Positions 1 to 9,600 of a stretch of DNA of 64,000 nt are shown in pieces; positions within the stretch are counted from its first letter, which is position 1, and each line of letters opens with the position of its first letter. The DNA is from Tachypleus tridentatus (Eukaryota; Arthropoda; Merostomata; Xiphosura; Limulidae). The notes under the pieces are model-generated. The model saw only the letters and a list, made by a program, of their open reading frames with translations. It was not told where the DNA came from and ran no database searches. The position numbers and the translations under genes were made by a program. The DNA lies in assembly GCF_004210375.1 (NCBI RefSeq), contig NC_134834.1, positions 161,095,290 through 161,159,289 of the forward strand, written 5' to 3'.

Positions 1-66
1 CCATAGGGAATCCAACCCTGGATTTTAGTGTTATCACTAAACCTATCACTATCTCACCAGGGGAAC
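1..66 (-). repeat. tRNA-derived SINE fragment (short family)
   Basis: Read on the minus strand this stretch matches the head of the short SINE family seen at 8838 and 49366: a CCCTGGTGAGATAGTGATAGG-like A-box region followed by a GGTTGGATTCC-like B-box. It is cut by the window edge, so its other end is not visible. Confidence 0.45.
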
Positions 67-830
67 AAAAGCAAGAATGAGCGATATGCAATTTCCTTAA
101 TATACTTTTGTCAAATATTATTAAGTTAAAACCCATTTTGGGGTAAAAATTCATTTCCACATCAAACAGAGTATATACAACTTCTAAGCCTAATAAACCT
201 CATAAAATATTACTAGGATTATAAGTAAAATTATTAATAAAACAGGTTACCCAACTCTTCATATAATTATTGTAATTATTTCTGTGATACAGTATACCAT
301 TAGATAGACCAGTGTATCAAGTTAGTTACATAATTTGTTGATCTATGCACAAAGCTATCTTTTACCTCAAGTAATTAATAAAAATAAATGTTATACTAAT
401 AATTATACCACTAGCTTTAAACATTTCATATTACTTAATGCTTGAAATAAATACCTTTCCCTAATATATTTCCTTAGTACAAGTTGTTTGTTAAATATAT
501 AATAAACTATTCAGAGTTAACAGCTACAGAACAGGAATATTTTTGTAATATAAATAAAAACAAGTCTGAAGAAAGACACATTAAAAACACAATAATGAAA
601 GATACAGCAAAACAACAGCTTTGCAAATAAGCAAAACTTTGAAGACTTGCATTTATCACTTTAACTACATGAAATCTTGTAACCAAACACAAAATGTTAG
701 TTTAGTTAAATTTTAATTTCTTACAATTTTATGTTTCATACATTATTTTCTTATGTAAAACAAACACCTAAACCATCTATTAACAATTCATCATGAAATA
801 ACAGATATATAATGAAAAAACAACATTTAC
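67..830. other. AT-rich non-coding stretch
   Basis: No convincing coding sequence or repeat family is visible here. It lies downstream of the donor site of the anoctamin-like exon (minus strand), so I infer it is the start of the next intron. The open frame at 507-692 has low-complexity hydrophobic content and no splice or domain support. Confidence 0.4.
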
Positions 831-956
831 TTGATGAACATGTTCCAGTTCCAACCCTTCATCTTCCAGATTTGCCTCAAAAAGTTGTCTAATGTTTTCA
901 TGAGGACCGCTGTCTTTCTCTGATGATGGCTTGTAAACTAACACGACGGTATCCAT
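831..956 (-). CDS. Anoctamin-like exon 3 (dimerisation-domain segment)
   Basis: The minus-strand frame from an ATG at 956 gives 42 codons that end exactly at a donor (CAA then gtaaat, 830-825). Two pieces are diagnostic of the anoctamin/TMEM16 N-terminal cytoplasmic dimerisation domain: a V-V-L-V-Y strand followed by K-P-S, and F-E-A-N-L-E-D-E-G-L-E-L-E about 20 residues later. Anoctamins are calcium-activated chloride channels or lipid scramblases; the rest of this gene would lie beyond position 1. Upstream of the ATG there is an AG acceptor near 976-977. The frame entered from exon 2 (phase 0) reads E-P-S-L-F-D-D-G and then hits a stop, one frame away from the anoctamin-like frame. So either the exon carries an indel, an exon is missing from my model, or translation starts at this ATG. 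The family call rests on recognised motifs only. Confidence 0.6.
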
Positions 957-980
957 CGTCAAACAAAGAAGGTTCCTAGT

Positions 981-1117
981 TAATACAATTCCAAAATTTT
1001 GTAATTCTAACTAGGTTTTTATTTCATCTAAACAAAAATCATTATTGGTTTGTCTAAATGTTTTGTTTAGATGAAATAAAAACCTAGTTAGAATTACAAA
1101 ATTTTGGAATTGTATTA
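981..1117. repeat. Perfect 57-bp inverted repeat (foldback)
   Basis: The left arm 981-1037 and right arm 1061-1117 are exact reverse complements over 57 bases, with a 23-bp spacer. A short direct repeat, ATTATTGGTTTGTCTAAATG, starts in the spacer (about 1041) and again just after the right arm (about 1115). The arrangement looks like a recent template-switch or foldback insertion. It ends about 25 bp from the predicted start codon of the anoctamin-like exon, inside what should be the upstream intron. Confidence 0.85.
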
Positions 1118-2167
1118 TTGGTTTGTCTAAATGTTCTGTTTCTTGTTCATAACAAAAATAGTTCAATATATACATATACACTTGATCTTTTTTTCATCTA
1201 TCAAAAGTGAATCTGTATTTATAAAAAAATATTAATAGGCTTCTAAAGAGTATATGAACACATTTACTGAAATATCCTAGTGGCAGCTTGTAATTTCTGT
1301 ACATGTAAAGCTCACAAGTTGCATAAATGAATAAGTATTCTTACCACAGAACATGGGGAAACTTCCCCTAAAGTAACCTCACCCAAGAGAAAATTATTTC
1401 CAAATTTAAGGGTTTTATTTCTAAATGATAACTTTTGTAATAAAAAGTAAGGGGCCCTTAAAACAGGGCCATTTTAAACATACTTGTACAAAAGATCTTT
1501 AGATATAAAACTAGACAATGTTTATAGACATAGTGTGTCTTTAGCACATGAATGTTCTGCTCCACAGAATTCACCAAATACAATTCTTCCCCTCAAGAAA
1601 ATAATTCTGAAAGAAAATTTTCTTTAAATATTACAGAATAGTTAATGATTTTGAAAAAAAAGCATTTAATTTCAGTGATTGGTATAAAAAAATTATATCA
1701 TGTACATTAAACCTGTCATATTAATTCCCTTGATAAAAAACAAGACATGTTATATACACAAAGGGGCACAGTAAATATTTATATTATTAATAAATATACA
1801 AAATATAATCATATCAAAATTACACTAGTAACTTTGTATATAAAATGCTGGAAAGAATCAAGCCAACTTAAGGTGTATATAAGACACATTTATTCCACCA
1901 TTCAATACCTCAATTATTGAACTACTTAATTCACATGACAGTTGTACATTAAAAACTGTTTGTAAGATTTGATTTTTTTACATACACCATTAGAACTTTA
2001 AAATACAAGAAATTTGAATATCTGTTGATGTTTTTAAGTAAAAAAAAGTTAGCAACGTAACTATTTTGTAATGATAAAACAGGAGAAGTGCTAATAAACA
2101 TGCATCATGTAATAAATAATAAACAGAATCATAAACTCTTTTTAACTATTGAACAATGTAATAATAC
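1118..2167. other. Intron between anoctamin-like exons 2 and 3
   Basis: AT-rich sequence bounded by the exon 2 donor (gtatta, 2167-2162, minus strand) and the exon 3 acceptor. I found no repeat family or coding segment in it. Confidence 0.4.
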
Positions 2168-2259
2168 CTCTGTGGATTCCTCAATCTGAATATCAATTTC
2201 ACTTGATATTGATCTGATATCTTTAGCACTTTCATAAGTGCTCGACTCAGACTCTGAAT
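2168..2259 (-). CDS. Anoctamin-like gene, exon 2 (acidic serine-rich N-terminus)
   Basis: A 92-nt minus-strand exon bounded by an acceptor (tttctgtcag) and a donor (gag then gtatta). It enters in phase 1 and leaves in phase 0, coding 30 residues rich in Ser, Glu and Asp (S-E-S-E-S-S-T-Y-E-S near the start and I-E-E-S-T-E at the end). It joins exon 1 without disturbing the frame: the last base of exon 1 (G) plus AT makes an Asp codon. There is no domain; acidic, disordered N-termini are common in anoctamins. The support is the match of splice phase and composition, not homology. Confidence 0.5.
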
Positions 2260-2671
2260 CTGACAGAAATAATAATAATTAAAACAATGAAAGAATACAC
2301 AGAAATGGTAATTTTTAATGTTGTTCACTGTTGAAATTAAAAAGTAAATTGTACGGAAAATCTGGTTTTCTTATGTCCAAATTTTTCTTACTTTTCAAAT
2401 GTTAATCCTTAAAATAAATAAACAAACACTACCTACACTAACCAGTCTTTTATATCTGCCAGGTGACGTTTTCAATGAGATAATGACAAACTATAATTAG
2501 TGACCAATCAATCATAAAATTGGCTCTAAATTAACTGTTTGTTGAATACAATCTCCTATTAGCTGTAAATCTTTTTAGATATTTTAAAAAACATTCAGTC
2601 TCAAAACAATTATAAATGTCATTTAACTACAGTGTCTCTTCAAAGATTTGATTTACCATTCGTCACTTGAG

Positions 2672-2757
2672 TTATACCAGTTTCAGAGAATTTCACCACT
2701 CATGATTTAGCCTCGACAGGGGCAAATTGAGGGTGAAATTCCCTAAAACTGGTATAA
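2672..2757. repeat. Imperfect ~86-bp hairpin
   Basis: TTATACCAGTTT...GAATTTCACC at 2672-2697 is mirrored by GGTGAAATTCC...AAACTGGTATAA at about 2731-2757. The arms are about 25 bp with a few mismatches and the loop is about 33 bp. It lies in the intron between exons 1 and 2. It could be a small MITE remnant; I see no clear target duplication. Confidence 0.55.
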
Positions 2758-3060
2758 TATTTCAACAAGTGATAAATGAAATGAGAGATCTTGTTTCACA
2801 TTTATTATTTTAAATGCCTCTGCTAAATAATTCAAAGAATAAATTAAGAACATTAAGCATATTTTATACACATACAAAACATTTTGTGGAACAGGCAAAA
2901 GCACATTTTTCTTTAGAAACAGTTTAAATGATGACATTAAATCAAAATTATTAAATACATACATAAAACGACAAGAAAAACTTATACCATTACAACATGA
3001 AAAACATGTTTCTTTTTCAATATTTGTCCTGAAGTATTTATATTCTTATTCGGTACTTAC

Positions 3061-3109
3061 CTGCTAAAATTCTTTGGCCTGTTTCCACATCAGGCTCTTC
3101 CCCACTCAT
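3061..3109 (-). CDS. Anoctamin-like gene, exon 1 with start codon
   Basis: A minus-strand ATG at 3109-3107 opens a 49-nt coding segment (M-S-G-E-E-P-D-V-E-T-G-Q-R-I-L-A plus one base) ending at a strong donor, gcag then gtaagtac. The phase-1 end fits exon 2 at 2259. The context before the ATG is AAGAAAATGA, acceptable for initiation. The first 47 residues made by exons 1 and 2 are hydrophilic with no signal peptide, as expected for the cytoplasmic N-terminus of a TMEM16 protein. Start and splice calls are by eye. Confidence 0.5.
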
Positions 3110-3480
3110 TTTCTTAATATTGAACAGCTAATCTAGATAACCAAATGTGACATTTACAGAAACTTGAAAACACACTACACTTGCTAAATATAATCATATA
3201 TTATTCAACCAAATTACATAGTTATTTGAGAATTATTAGATGTTTTAAAGACACAAAACTAGCACTGTAGATGACAAATATTATCCAGCTATTGAATCAA
3301 TATCAACATGTACGATCACAGATTGCAACAATGATTTGCTTTTAACTTTATAAAACCATGTCAACTATCTTTACATAAAAAGCACTTAACGCTCGTCTGG
3401 CATTAATGCAGTGCTCTATGTCTGGATCATGATTCATAATTAAGTCTGAAGCAGTTTCCATTGCTATAAACATTTTGTGA
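3110..3480. promoter_or_regulatory. Region upstream of the anoctamin-like start
   Basis: This is the 5' flank of the minus-strand gene and should hold its 5' UTR and promoter if exon 1 is truly first. I could not identify a TATA box or initiator with confidence. The far end runs into a Tigger transposase relic. Confidence 0.2.
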
Positions 3481-4510
3481 AGTTTATGTAAGGGAAATTA
3501 TTTTTCCCGCTCTTCACTGGCACCTTCGTTACACTCTGGACTTTTTTTCTTCCTGATGTGCCCGATCTTGGTATAAATTAAGGACCGTATCATTATCGAG
3601 AGCTTGAGAATGTGTGTAAGTACACTCTCGAATATTAGCCACTTCCAAAGACTCAAATCCAAGACTGTGTCCAATTTTGACGACGTCTTCAGAAACATCC
3701 CTAATTTAGGACTTAAAGCCGCAGGAATCGCTTGCACAATTAGGCAGAACGTGCTTCCATATTGCTCTCATGTTACTCTCGAATCGTTGATACTCTCGAT
3801 TGCACTTCTGATGATGTAATTTTTCCAGAATTTAGTCGAAGATAGTGCAGCTTCTGTAGTTGTAGTCTTTATTGCTTGAGAAAAAGTTCGCTTCAAATAA
3901 TAAGCTTTAAACGTCACAATGACACTGTGATTCATTAATTGCAGTAGAGATGTATTGGGTGGAAGAAGATGAATTTTGACATTTTCATTAAAGTCACAAA
4001 GTCCCGTTGGATGGCTTTAAAGTCCAGGTTGTTTTCTTTTGCAGTAATGTTCAACTGCAGGACAAAATAACTTTTAACCAGTCTTGAAACAAAGGTTTCG
4101 TGACCCATTTTTTTATTTGTTCGCCAACCAACTGGGAGAGTCTTCTTTGCACAGCTGATAAATGTTCGGGAGGTCTCTGCACGATACACAAGCATAGATT
4201 TTAATTTAAAGTCGCCAGATCCATTTCTTCCTAACAAGTGTCAAACGATCTTTTAGCGCTTGTAACGTGGCTGAGTTTTTTTCATTTTCTGATAGGAAAG
4301 TTCTAGAAGGCATATTTTTCCCAAAATAAACCCGTTTCATCAACATTAATATTTGGTTATCTTTGTACCGTACTTTTTAATAATTTCTATAAATTCATTA
4401 GGAAATTTTTCAGCAGCATCTTTGTCTACACTTGAACTTTCGCCTGCAATACGAATATTATGCATACCAGAGTGTTTTCTTTGGCTCGGTATCATCACAC
4501 ATTCTTTTTC
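3481..4510 (-). pseudogene. Tigger/pogo (TIGD1-like) transposase relic
   Basis: Translated on the minus strand, several shifted frames in order match the DDE domain of Tigger-type pogo transposases: H-N-I-R-I-A-G-E near 4460, N-V-D-E-T-G-L-F-W near 4340 (first catalytic Asp), S-G-D-F-K-L-K and M-L-V-Y-R-A-E-T near 4200, C-A-K-K-T-L-P-V near 4140, K-E-N-N-L-D-F-K near 4030, L-L-P-P-N-T-S-L-L-Q near 3960, and F-K-A-Y-Y-L-K-R-T-F-S-Q-A near 3900-3870. A C-terminal segment around 3760-3560 also fits the family. Several frameshifts and stops make it non-functional, and the second catalytic aspartate region is scrambled. I could not find terminal inverted repeats. A Tigger-like MITE is nested in both hAT elements of this window, but I cannot show that it is the same family. 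Confidence 0.8.
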
Positions 4511-5072
4511 TCACGCATAATAAAAGGATCTCTGTAAAAAGTATATACCCCCCCCCTTAACATGAAAAAAACTGAACTGTCGCTGACAGCAAGTGATGCT
4601 CAGATTTATACTGTACAGCATATAAATGTGCATGCGCATTGTATAGGCTTCCAGAAAGATCTAGAATAAGCGAATGACACAAATTTGTAGACATCTTTTC
4701 AGAAATATTTATTAAAATGTCAACCATAATAAAAAGGGCCCAAAGACTTATACGTGAAGTCCCACTATAGTGAATCCCATACTGTTAAGCTGCACTGTGG
4801 ACCTCCATTAATATCCAAGAACACACTTCAAAGACGAAGAGAAATATGTCACAAGATATTTATGAAATTGAACATTTATAGAAATATAAATCTACGTTTC
4901 AAAAATCGAAGTGTCACAGTAACAAAAATTACATTTAGCAAAGAATTTCATTCATGTACTACCTTGTAATTGATTTACACGTTAATTTTGCATGCTATTC
5001 TTCAGTTTAACTGAGAAATGAACAACTTAAAAATCTAGAAGTAAGTATATTTTAACGTCAACAAAGAGATAG
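4511..5072. other. Intergenic, no gene seen
   Basis: AT-rich sequence containing a short C-run at about 4548-4556. No domain, splice structure or repeat family was recognised; the 71-codon open frame at 4754 has no support beyond its length. Confidence 0.35.
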
Positions 5073-5310
5073 GTTTGTTTGTTTTTGAATCTCGCGTAAA
5101 GCTACACGAGAACTATCTGTGATATTCGTCCCTAATTTAGCAATGTAAAACTAAAGGGCTGGTAGCTATTCATCACCACTTACCGCCAACTTTTGGGTTA
5201 CTCTTTCACCAATGAATAGTAGGATCGACCGTCACATTATAACGGGGATTTGAACCCGCGACTTTCGTATGATGAGTCAAGTATTTTAACCACCTGGTCA
5301 TGCTGGGACT
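5073..5310 (-). repeat. tRNA-derived SINE (long family), minus copy
   Basis: It reads as the reverse complement of the long SINE: the 3' end (GTTTGTTTTTGAATCTCGCG) is at the left, then the conserved middle, then a tRNA-like B-box (GGATTTGAACCCGCGA) and A-box at the right. Part of the middle is deleted compared with 5491-5758. Confidence 0.85.
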
Positions 5311-5477
5311 GAGGGGAAAGTAGCATTTGCAATTTACATAATAGTTATTATAAATCTTAGGCCTATTTGATCCAGGGTATTAACTTTATTGTTACAGCAC
5401 AACAAAACTATGATAGTATTTTGCCTGGCAACCATGAACAGGGTAATGAACATATTACCGTTTTTAGGACGAAAGAT

Positions 5478-5771
5478 CTATTGAAATCTTGGCCCGGCAT
5501 GGCCAAGTGTGTTAAGGCGTTCGACTTGTAACCCGAGGGTCGCTGGTTTGAATCCCAGTCGCACCAGACATGCTCGCCCTCCCAGCCGTGGGGGCGTTAT
5601 AATGTGACGGTCAATCCACTATTTGTTGGTAAAAGAGTAGCCCAAGGGTTGGCGGTGGGTGGTGACGACAAGCTGCCTTCCCTCTAGTCTTACACTGCTA
5701 AATTAGAGACGACTAGCACAAATATCGCACTAGCTTTGTGCGAAATTCAAAAAACAAACTATTGAAATCTT
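5478..5771 (+). repeat. Full-length long-family SINE with 13-bp target duplication
   Basis: The body at 5491-5758 starts GGCCCGGCATGGCC, has a tRNA-like A-box and a GGTTTGAATCCCAG B-box, and ends in an A-rich tail after GCGAAATTC. It is flanked by identical 13-bp repeats CTATTGAAATCTT (5478-5490 and 5759-5771). These target duplications show insertion by LINE-type retrotransposition. This is a clear reference copy for the family in the window. Confidence 0.92.
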
Positions 5772-6368
5772 ATTAGTTTTAATAACAGAATATTTGATAT
5801 AGCTAATTGTAGTTATTAATCCCTATATAGCACCATGGAATGCAGTATTTGTCACATAAGTTATATATGTGAATATTCTTTAACTGATTTTTTAAAATTT
5901 AAATATGGTTACAATGTTTATACATTTATAACTACTCAATTATAATTTATATGTATCATGAGACATCTGTTAGCAGTCTTATTGTGGTTGAAATCATAAA
6001 TACCGACAAGACTTGTATTGTCAAAAGAAATTGCAAAGCAAGACTTCGTATAAATTTTATTTGCTTTAACTAAATTTCAAGTTGAAATCTCAGGAAAGTG
6101 TTGTTATTGTTTGTTAAATCTAAATTACTTGAGTTGGTACTGCATAACATAAACATGATTATAATATCTCAGTTCAACCAATAACAGAAAACAATAAACT
6201 TTGCAATCAGCAATCATAATTGTTAGTAAAATTTTTCCACCAAACGATATTACTTGAGTTCATGACGTCATTCAAACAAGAATACTTTGTAAGCATAGTA
6301 ACACTGATATTTCACTTAGAAACAATACAGAAAGTGACTTACAAAGCGTACAGTGCAGAGAGATTTCA
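5772..6368. promoter_or_regulatory. Region upstream of the Ig-domain exon
   Basis: AT-rich flank before the first visible receptor exon. It would contain the 5' UTR and promoter if the ATG at 6369 is the true start, or intron sequence if the Ig exon begins at the internal acceptor at 6423. I identified no core promoter element with confidence. Confidence 0.2.
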
Positions 6369-6669
6369 ATGGCTAATTACACTCAATTATTTTATATTTT
6401 CGGTAGTTTCCTGCTTGTTTCAGGTTTTAAATTCGTCTACGAAACTGAACGTGGTTCTACTCTTACATTAATATGTTCAAACCAAGCTTATAAAAGAGGG
6501 AGAAAAGAAATAGTTATTTGGTACTCAAATCGCAATGAACTAGTTATTAATAATGAGAGAACGCAAATAAAATACGGTGGCAAATTAGTGCTAACCGACG
6601 TGCAATTTGAAGACGCGGGAATTTACACATGCAAAAATCGTGAAGGTGATTACAAACATGATGTCAGAG
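6369..6669 (+). CDS. Receptor copy 1, exon 1: signal peptide and Ig domain
   Basis: The ATG at 6369 gives a 19-residue hydrophobic leader (L-F-Y-I-F-G-S-F-L-L-V-S-G) and then an Ig fold: L-T-L-I-C (Cys36), V-I-W-Y (Trp51) and D-A-G-I-Y-T-C (Cys88), the classic disulphide and Tyr-corner pattern. The exon ends in phase 1 at GTCAGAG then gtaaat. Alternative: a good acceptor (cctgcttgtttcag) at 6423 would make a symmetric 246-nt phase 1-1 Ig exon (6424-6669), with the leader coming from an earlier exon. Both keep the same Ig frame. No second copy of this exon is visible in the inverted duplicate. Confidence 0.7.
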
Positions 6670-9600
6670 GTAAATTCAAAGTTTTTTTTGTAGACCATAT
6701 TTTTATTTATTAAACGATAGTAATTTAACAGAAATAACATCTAAATCTGAATCGTCCATCTTGCTTTTAAATTTCTTTCAGCCATAACCTTTTCGTTTGA
6801 TATTTCACCATGTGTATTGATTATAAAAATAATTGCCTGTGTATATGTAAGATTACACTATGTAACAAAATTTTTACTGTTTCTTGTTCTTGGGGACAAA
6901 ATGTTATTTCCTAATTGCTTATGCCTAAAGTAAATGGTAAAGGCCTATTGTCTTCAAACTTTGCTTTTGTGACTTGGGAGCGTGTACAACGAAAACATGA
7001 TGGGGGGAATATATTTGGGGGCTGATACTTGAAAGGGATTTATATATTTCAGTCGCAAATCTCGAAAAAGTACTTCTAAACATCTTTGTATAACTTTAGT
7101 ATAAATACATGTAAATCTTGATTCATATGTTGTTTTATTCAGACATTATGTAAATATGCCCGTTTCTACACGTGTATTGACTACAAAATTATTTATATTG
7201 CCCATGTATACGTAAGATTATGATGACAATAGTATCACTTTTAACTTAATTATTTCACAATAAAAATTTCATATTATGTGTTACTTATTTGTAAACAACC
7301 AAGCGGAATGTTCATAGGAAGAAAAAAGAAAATTAATTCTGTCATTAATTATCGTTTGTAAAGCATTTGAAATTAGTTTATTAAAAATTCGATAACCAAT
7401 ATTTTATCAATCTTACTATATGTTTGTGATATTTATTTGTATTCATTGGTTAGAGCTATGGAATTCCTGATTTTTCTCTTACAGAGCTTGGTAGTTAACG
7501 AAGCTAAAAGTAAACAAGATACTCTCTGACAAATCAACCTTAGGAATTCAAAGATTTGGTTAAAATTTTGTAACTGTAAAGATATCCTACTGATCACTAC
7601 ACTTTCAATCTATTTAAAGTTTCTCTATAGTAGTTTCAAACTGTTAATACCACCGCCGTTCGATTCTCTTTCTTTTTTTTGCTAGCTAAGCTCTGCTCCC
7701 CACTAGTACAGAGGTAAGTCTACGGATTTACAACGCTAAAATCACAGGTTCGAATTCCTTCGGTGAGCTCAGCAGATAGCCCGACGTGGCTTTGCTAAAA
7801 GAAGTTTGTTTTTTGAAATTCGCACAAAGCTACTCGAGGGCTATCTGTGCTAACCGTCCCTAATTTAGCAGTGTAAGACTAGAGGGAAGGCAGCTAGTCA
7901 TCACCACCCACCGCCAATTCTTGGGCTACTCTTTTACCAACGAATAGTGGGATTGACCGTCACATTATAACGCCCCCACGGTTGAAAAGACGAGCATGCT
8001 GGCCCTACTAAAGGAAAAAAAACACACAAACATAAACAACTTAGCTCTACATTTATTTTTACGTATACAAATTAAATATTTTCGTTCTTACCGTGAACGG
8101 ATGTTTCTTTAATAGTAAAACGTTTTGATGGAGAGTGCAGATGTTAGTGAATCCTAATAATTATGTTTAATGCCACATTTGCTCGCAAATATTTCTGCCT
8201 CATTTTTCTCAATTTGCTCATTACTGATTTTAAGTCTGTGGTGTGCGAAAATCTCGTTTTAGATGATTACTTTAATGCTAGAACCCGTTAGTAGGTCTCA
8301 TCTATAGCAATAAAAATATTTTTTCTTTATGCGTTGTAAAATATGTACAGGATGGGTAGAAAATGTTTAAGTTGGCGAAGCAATGATATTACACGATGAT
8401 TTAATGTTTAAACTGGAATAAATGTGACTGAATAATTTCTTTGGTTAAAAGGAATTTTAATTAAAACTTCATTTGTTAAAACTGGTGTTTTCTTTTAAAT
8501 TGATTCTCTTTTTCTTGCAGTTCAATATTTTCCAATGACTCGCAAATACGTTGTTTTTTCATATTCTTTATGAATAGATTTAAATCCAAGTCGTATAAGT
8601 ATGTGTTTAGTTTAAGTAGAGTGCATATTTACAGAGAAAAATAGAAACAAAAACTCACAGCTTTAAAATGTGTAATATAATCTATTGTACCATTTAATCA
8701 TTAATTAAAAAACGTTACGATTATAGTCTTATAATCGAACTGATAAGCAACCAGTTTTGGACTGACAACAGATAAAATCAGTTAACACTTAACATTAAAT
8801 AACTATGTTCATGGAGTTATTGTTTTAATGAAATAGTCTCCCGATGGAACAGCGGTAAGTCAATGGATTTACAACGCTAAGATCAGGAGTTCGATTGCCC
8901 TCGGTGGACACAGTAAATAGCCCGATGTGGTTTTGTTATAAGAAAAACTATGTGTGCTTGATCATTCGAAAAGCTTTTCATTCTCTACAGTTAATTAGAA
9001 AGTTAAGTTCTTGTTTTCTACTCCAAGTTAGCTATCAAATATATTAGACAAAAGTGAAAGATTACCTCATACTTACAGTTTGTGGTCCCTGTATATAGTT
9101 GTCAGATTTTCATGTATTACACGTGGACTGATATTATGATATTAATACAGCTACAATAAGTACATTTCTATGTAACTTGTCTAAACATTTTCAAGGTATC
9201 TCTAATTGAAGCTGTATTAATGTCAGTTCACATGTAATAAATGAAAATCTGATAACTATGTGTAGGGACCACAAACTGCAAGTGTGAGGTGATCTTTCGC
9301 TTTTGTTTAATAGATTTGATAGCTTACTTGGAGGAGAAAGCAAGAACTTAACTTTCTATTTGCGGTCACATTCAGTGCTTGTACTAACTGAGCTAACTCC
9401 GATCTACTGTTTTTCACTGTAAAAGCGAACTACTGTCAGTTATTCTGAATTTTGTCATTGAAAACTAACAACTCTGCTCTTGTTTTATATATTTCATTTT
9501 GTTTTTTTTCTGATATGTATTGATATATTAGTGATACTTACCAATGATCTGAATACTTTTCCAATCATGGTTTTCAGTTGGTTGAGTCAAATAATTCATA

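Noticed and set aside
6220-6471. 83-codon frame overlapping the signal peptide region
   Set aside because: It is in a different frame from the Ig domain and its residues show no family features.
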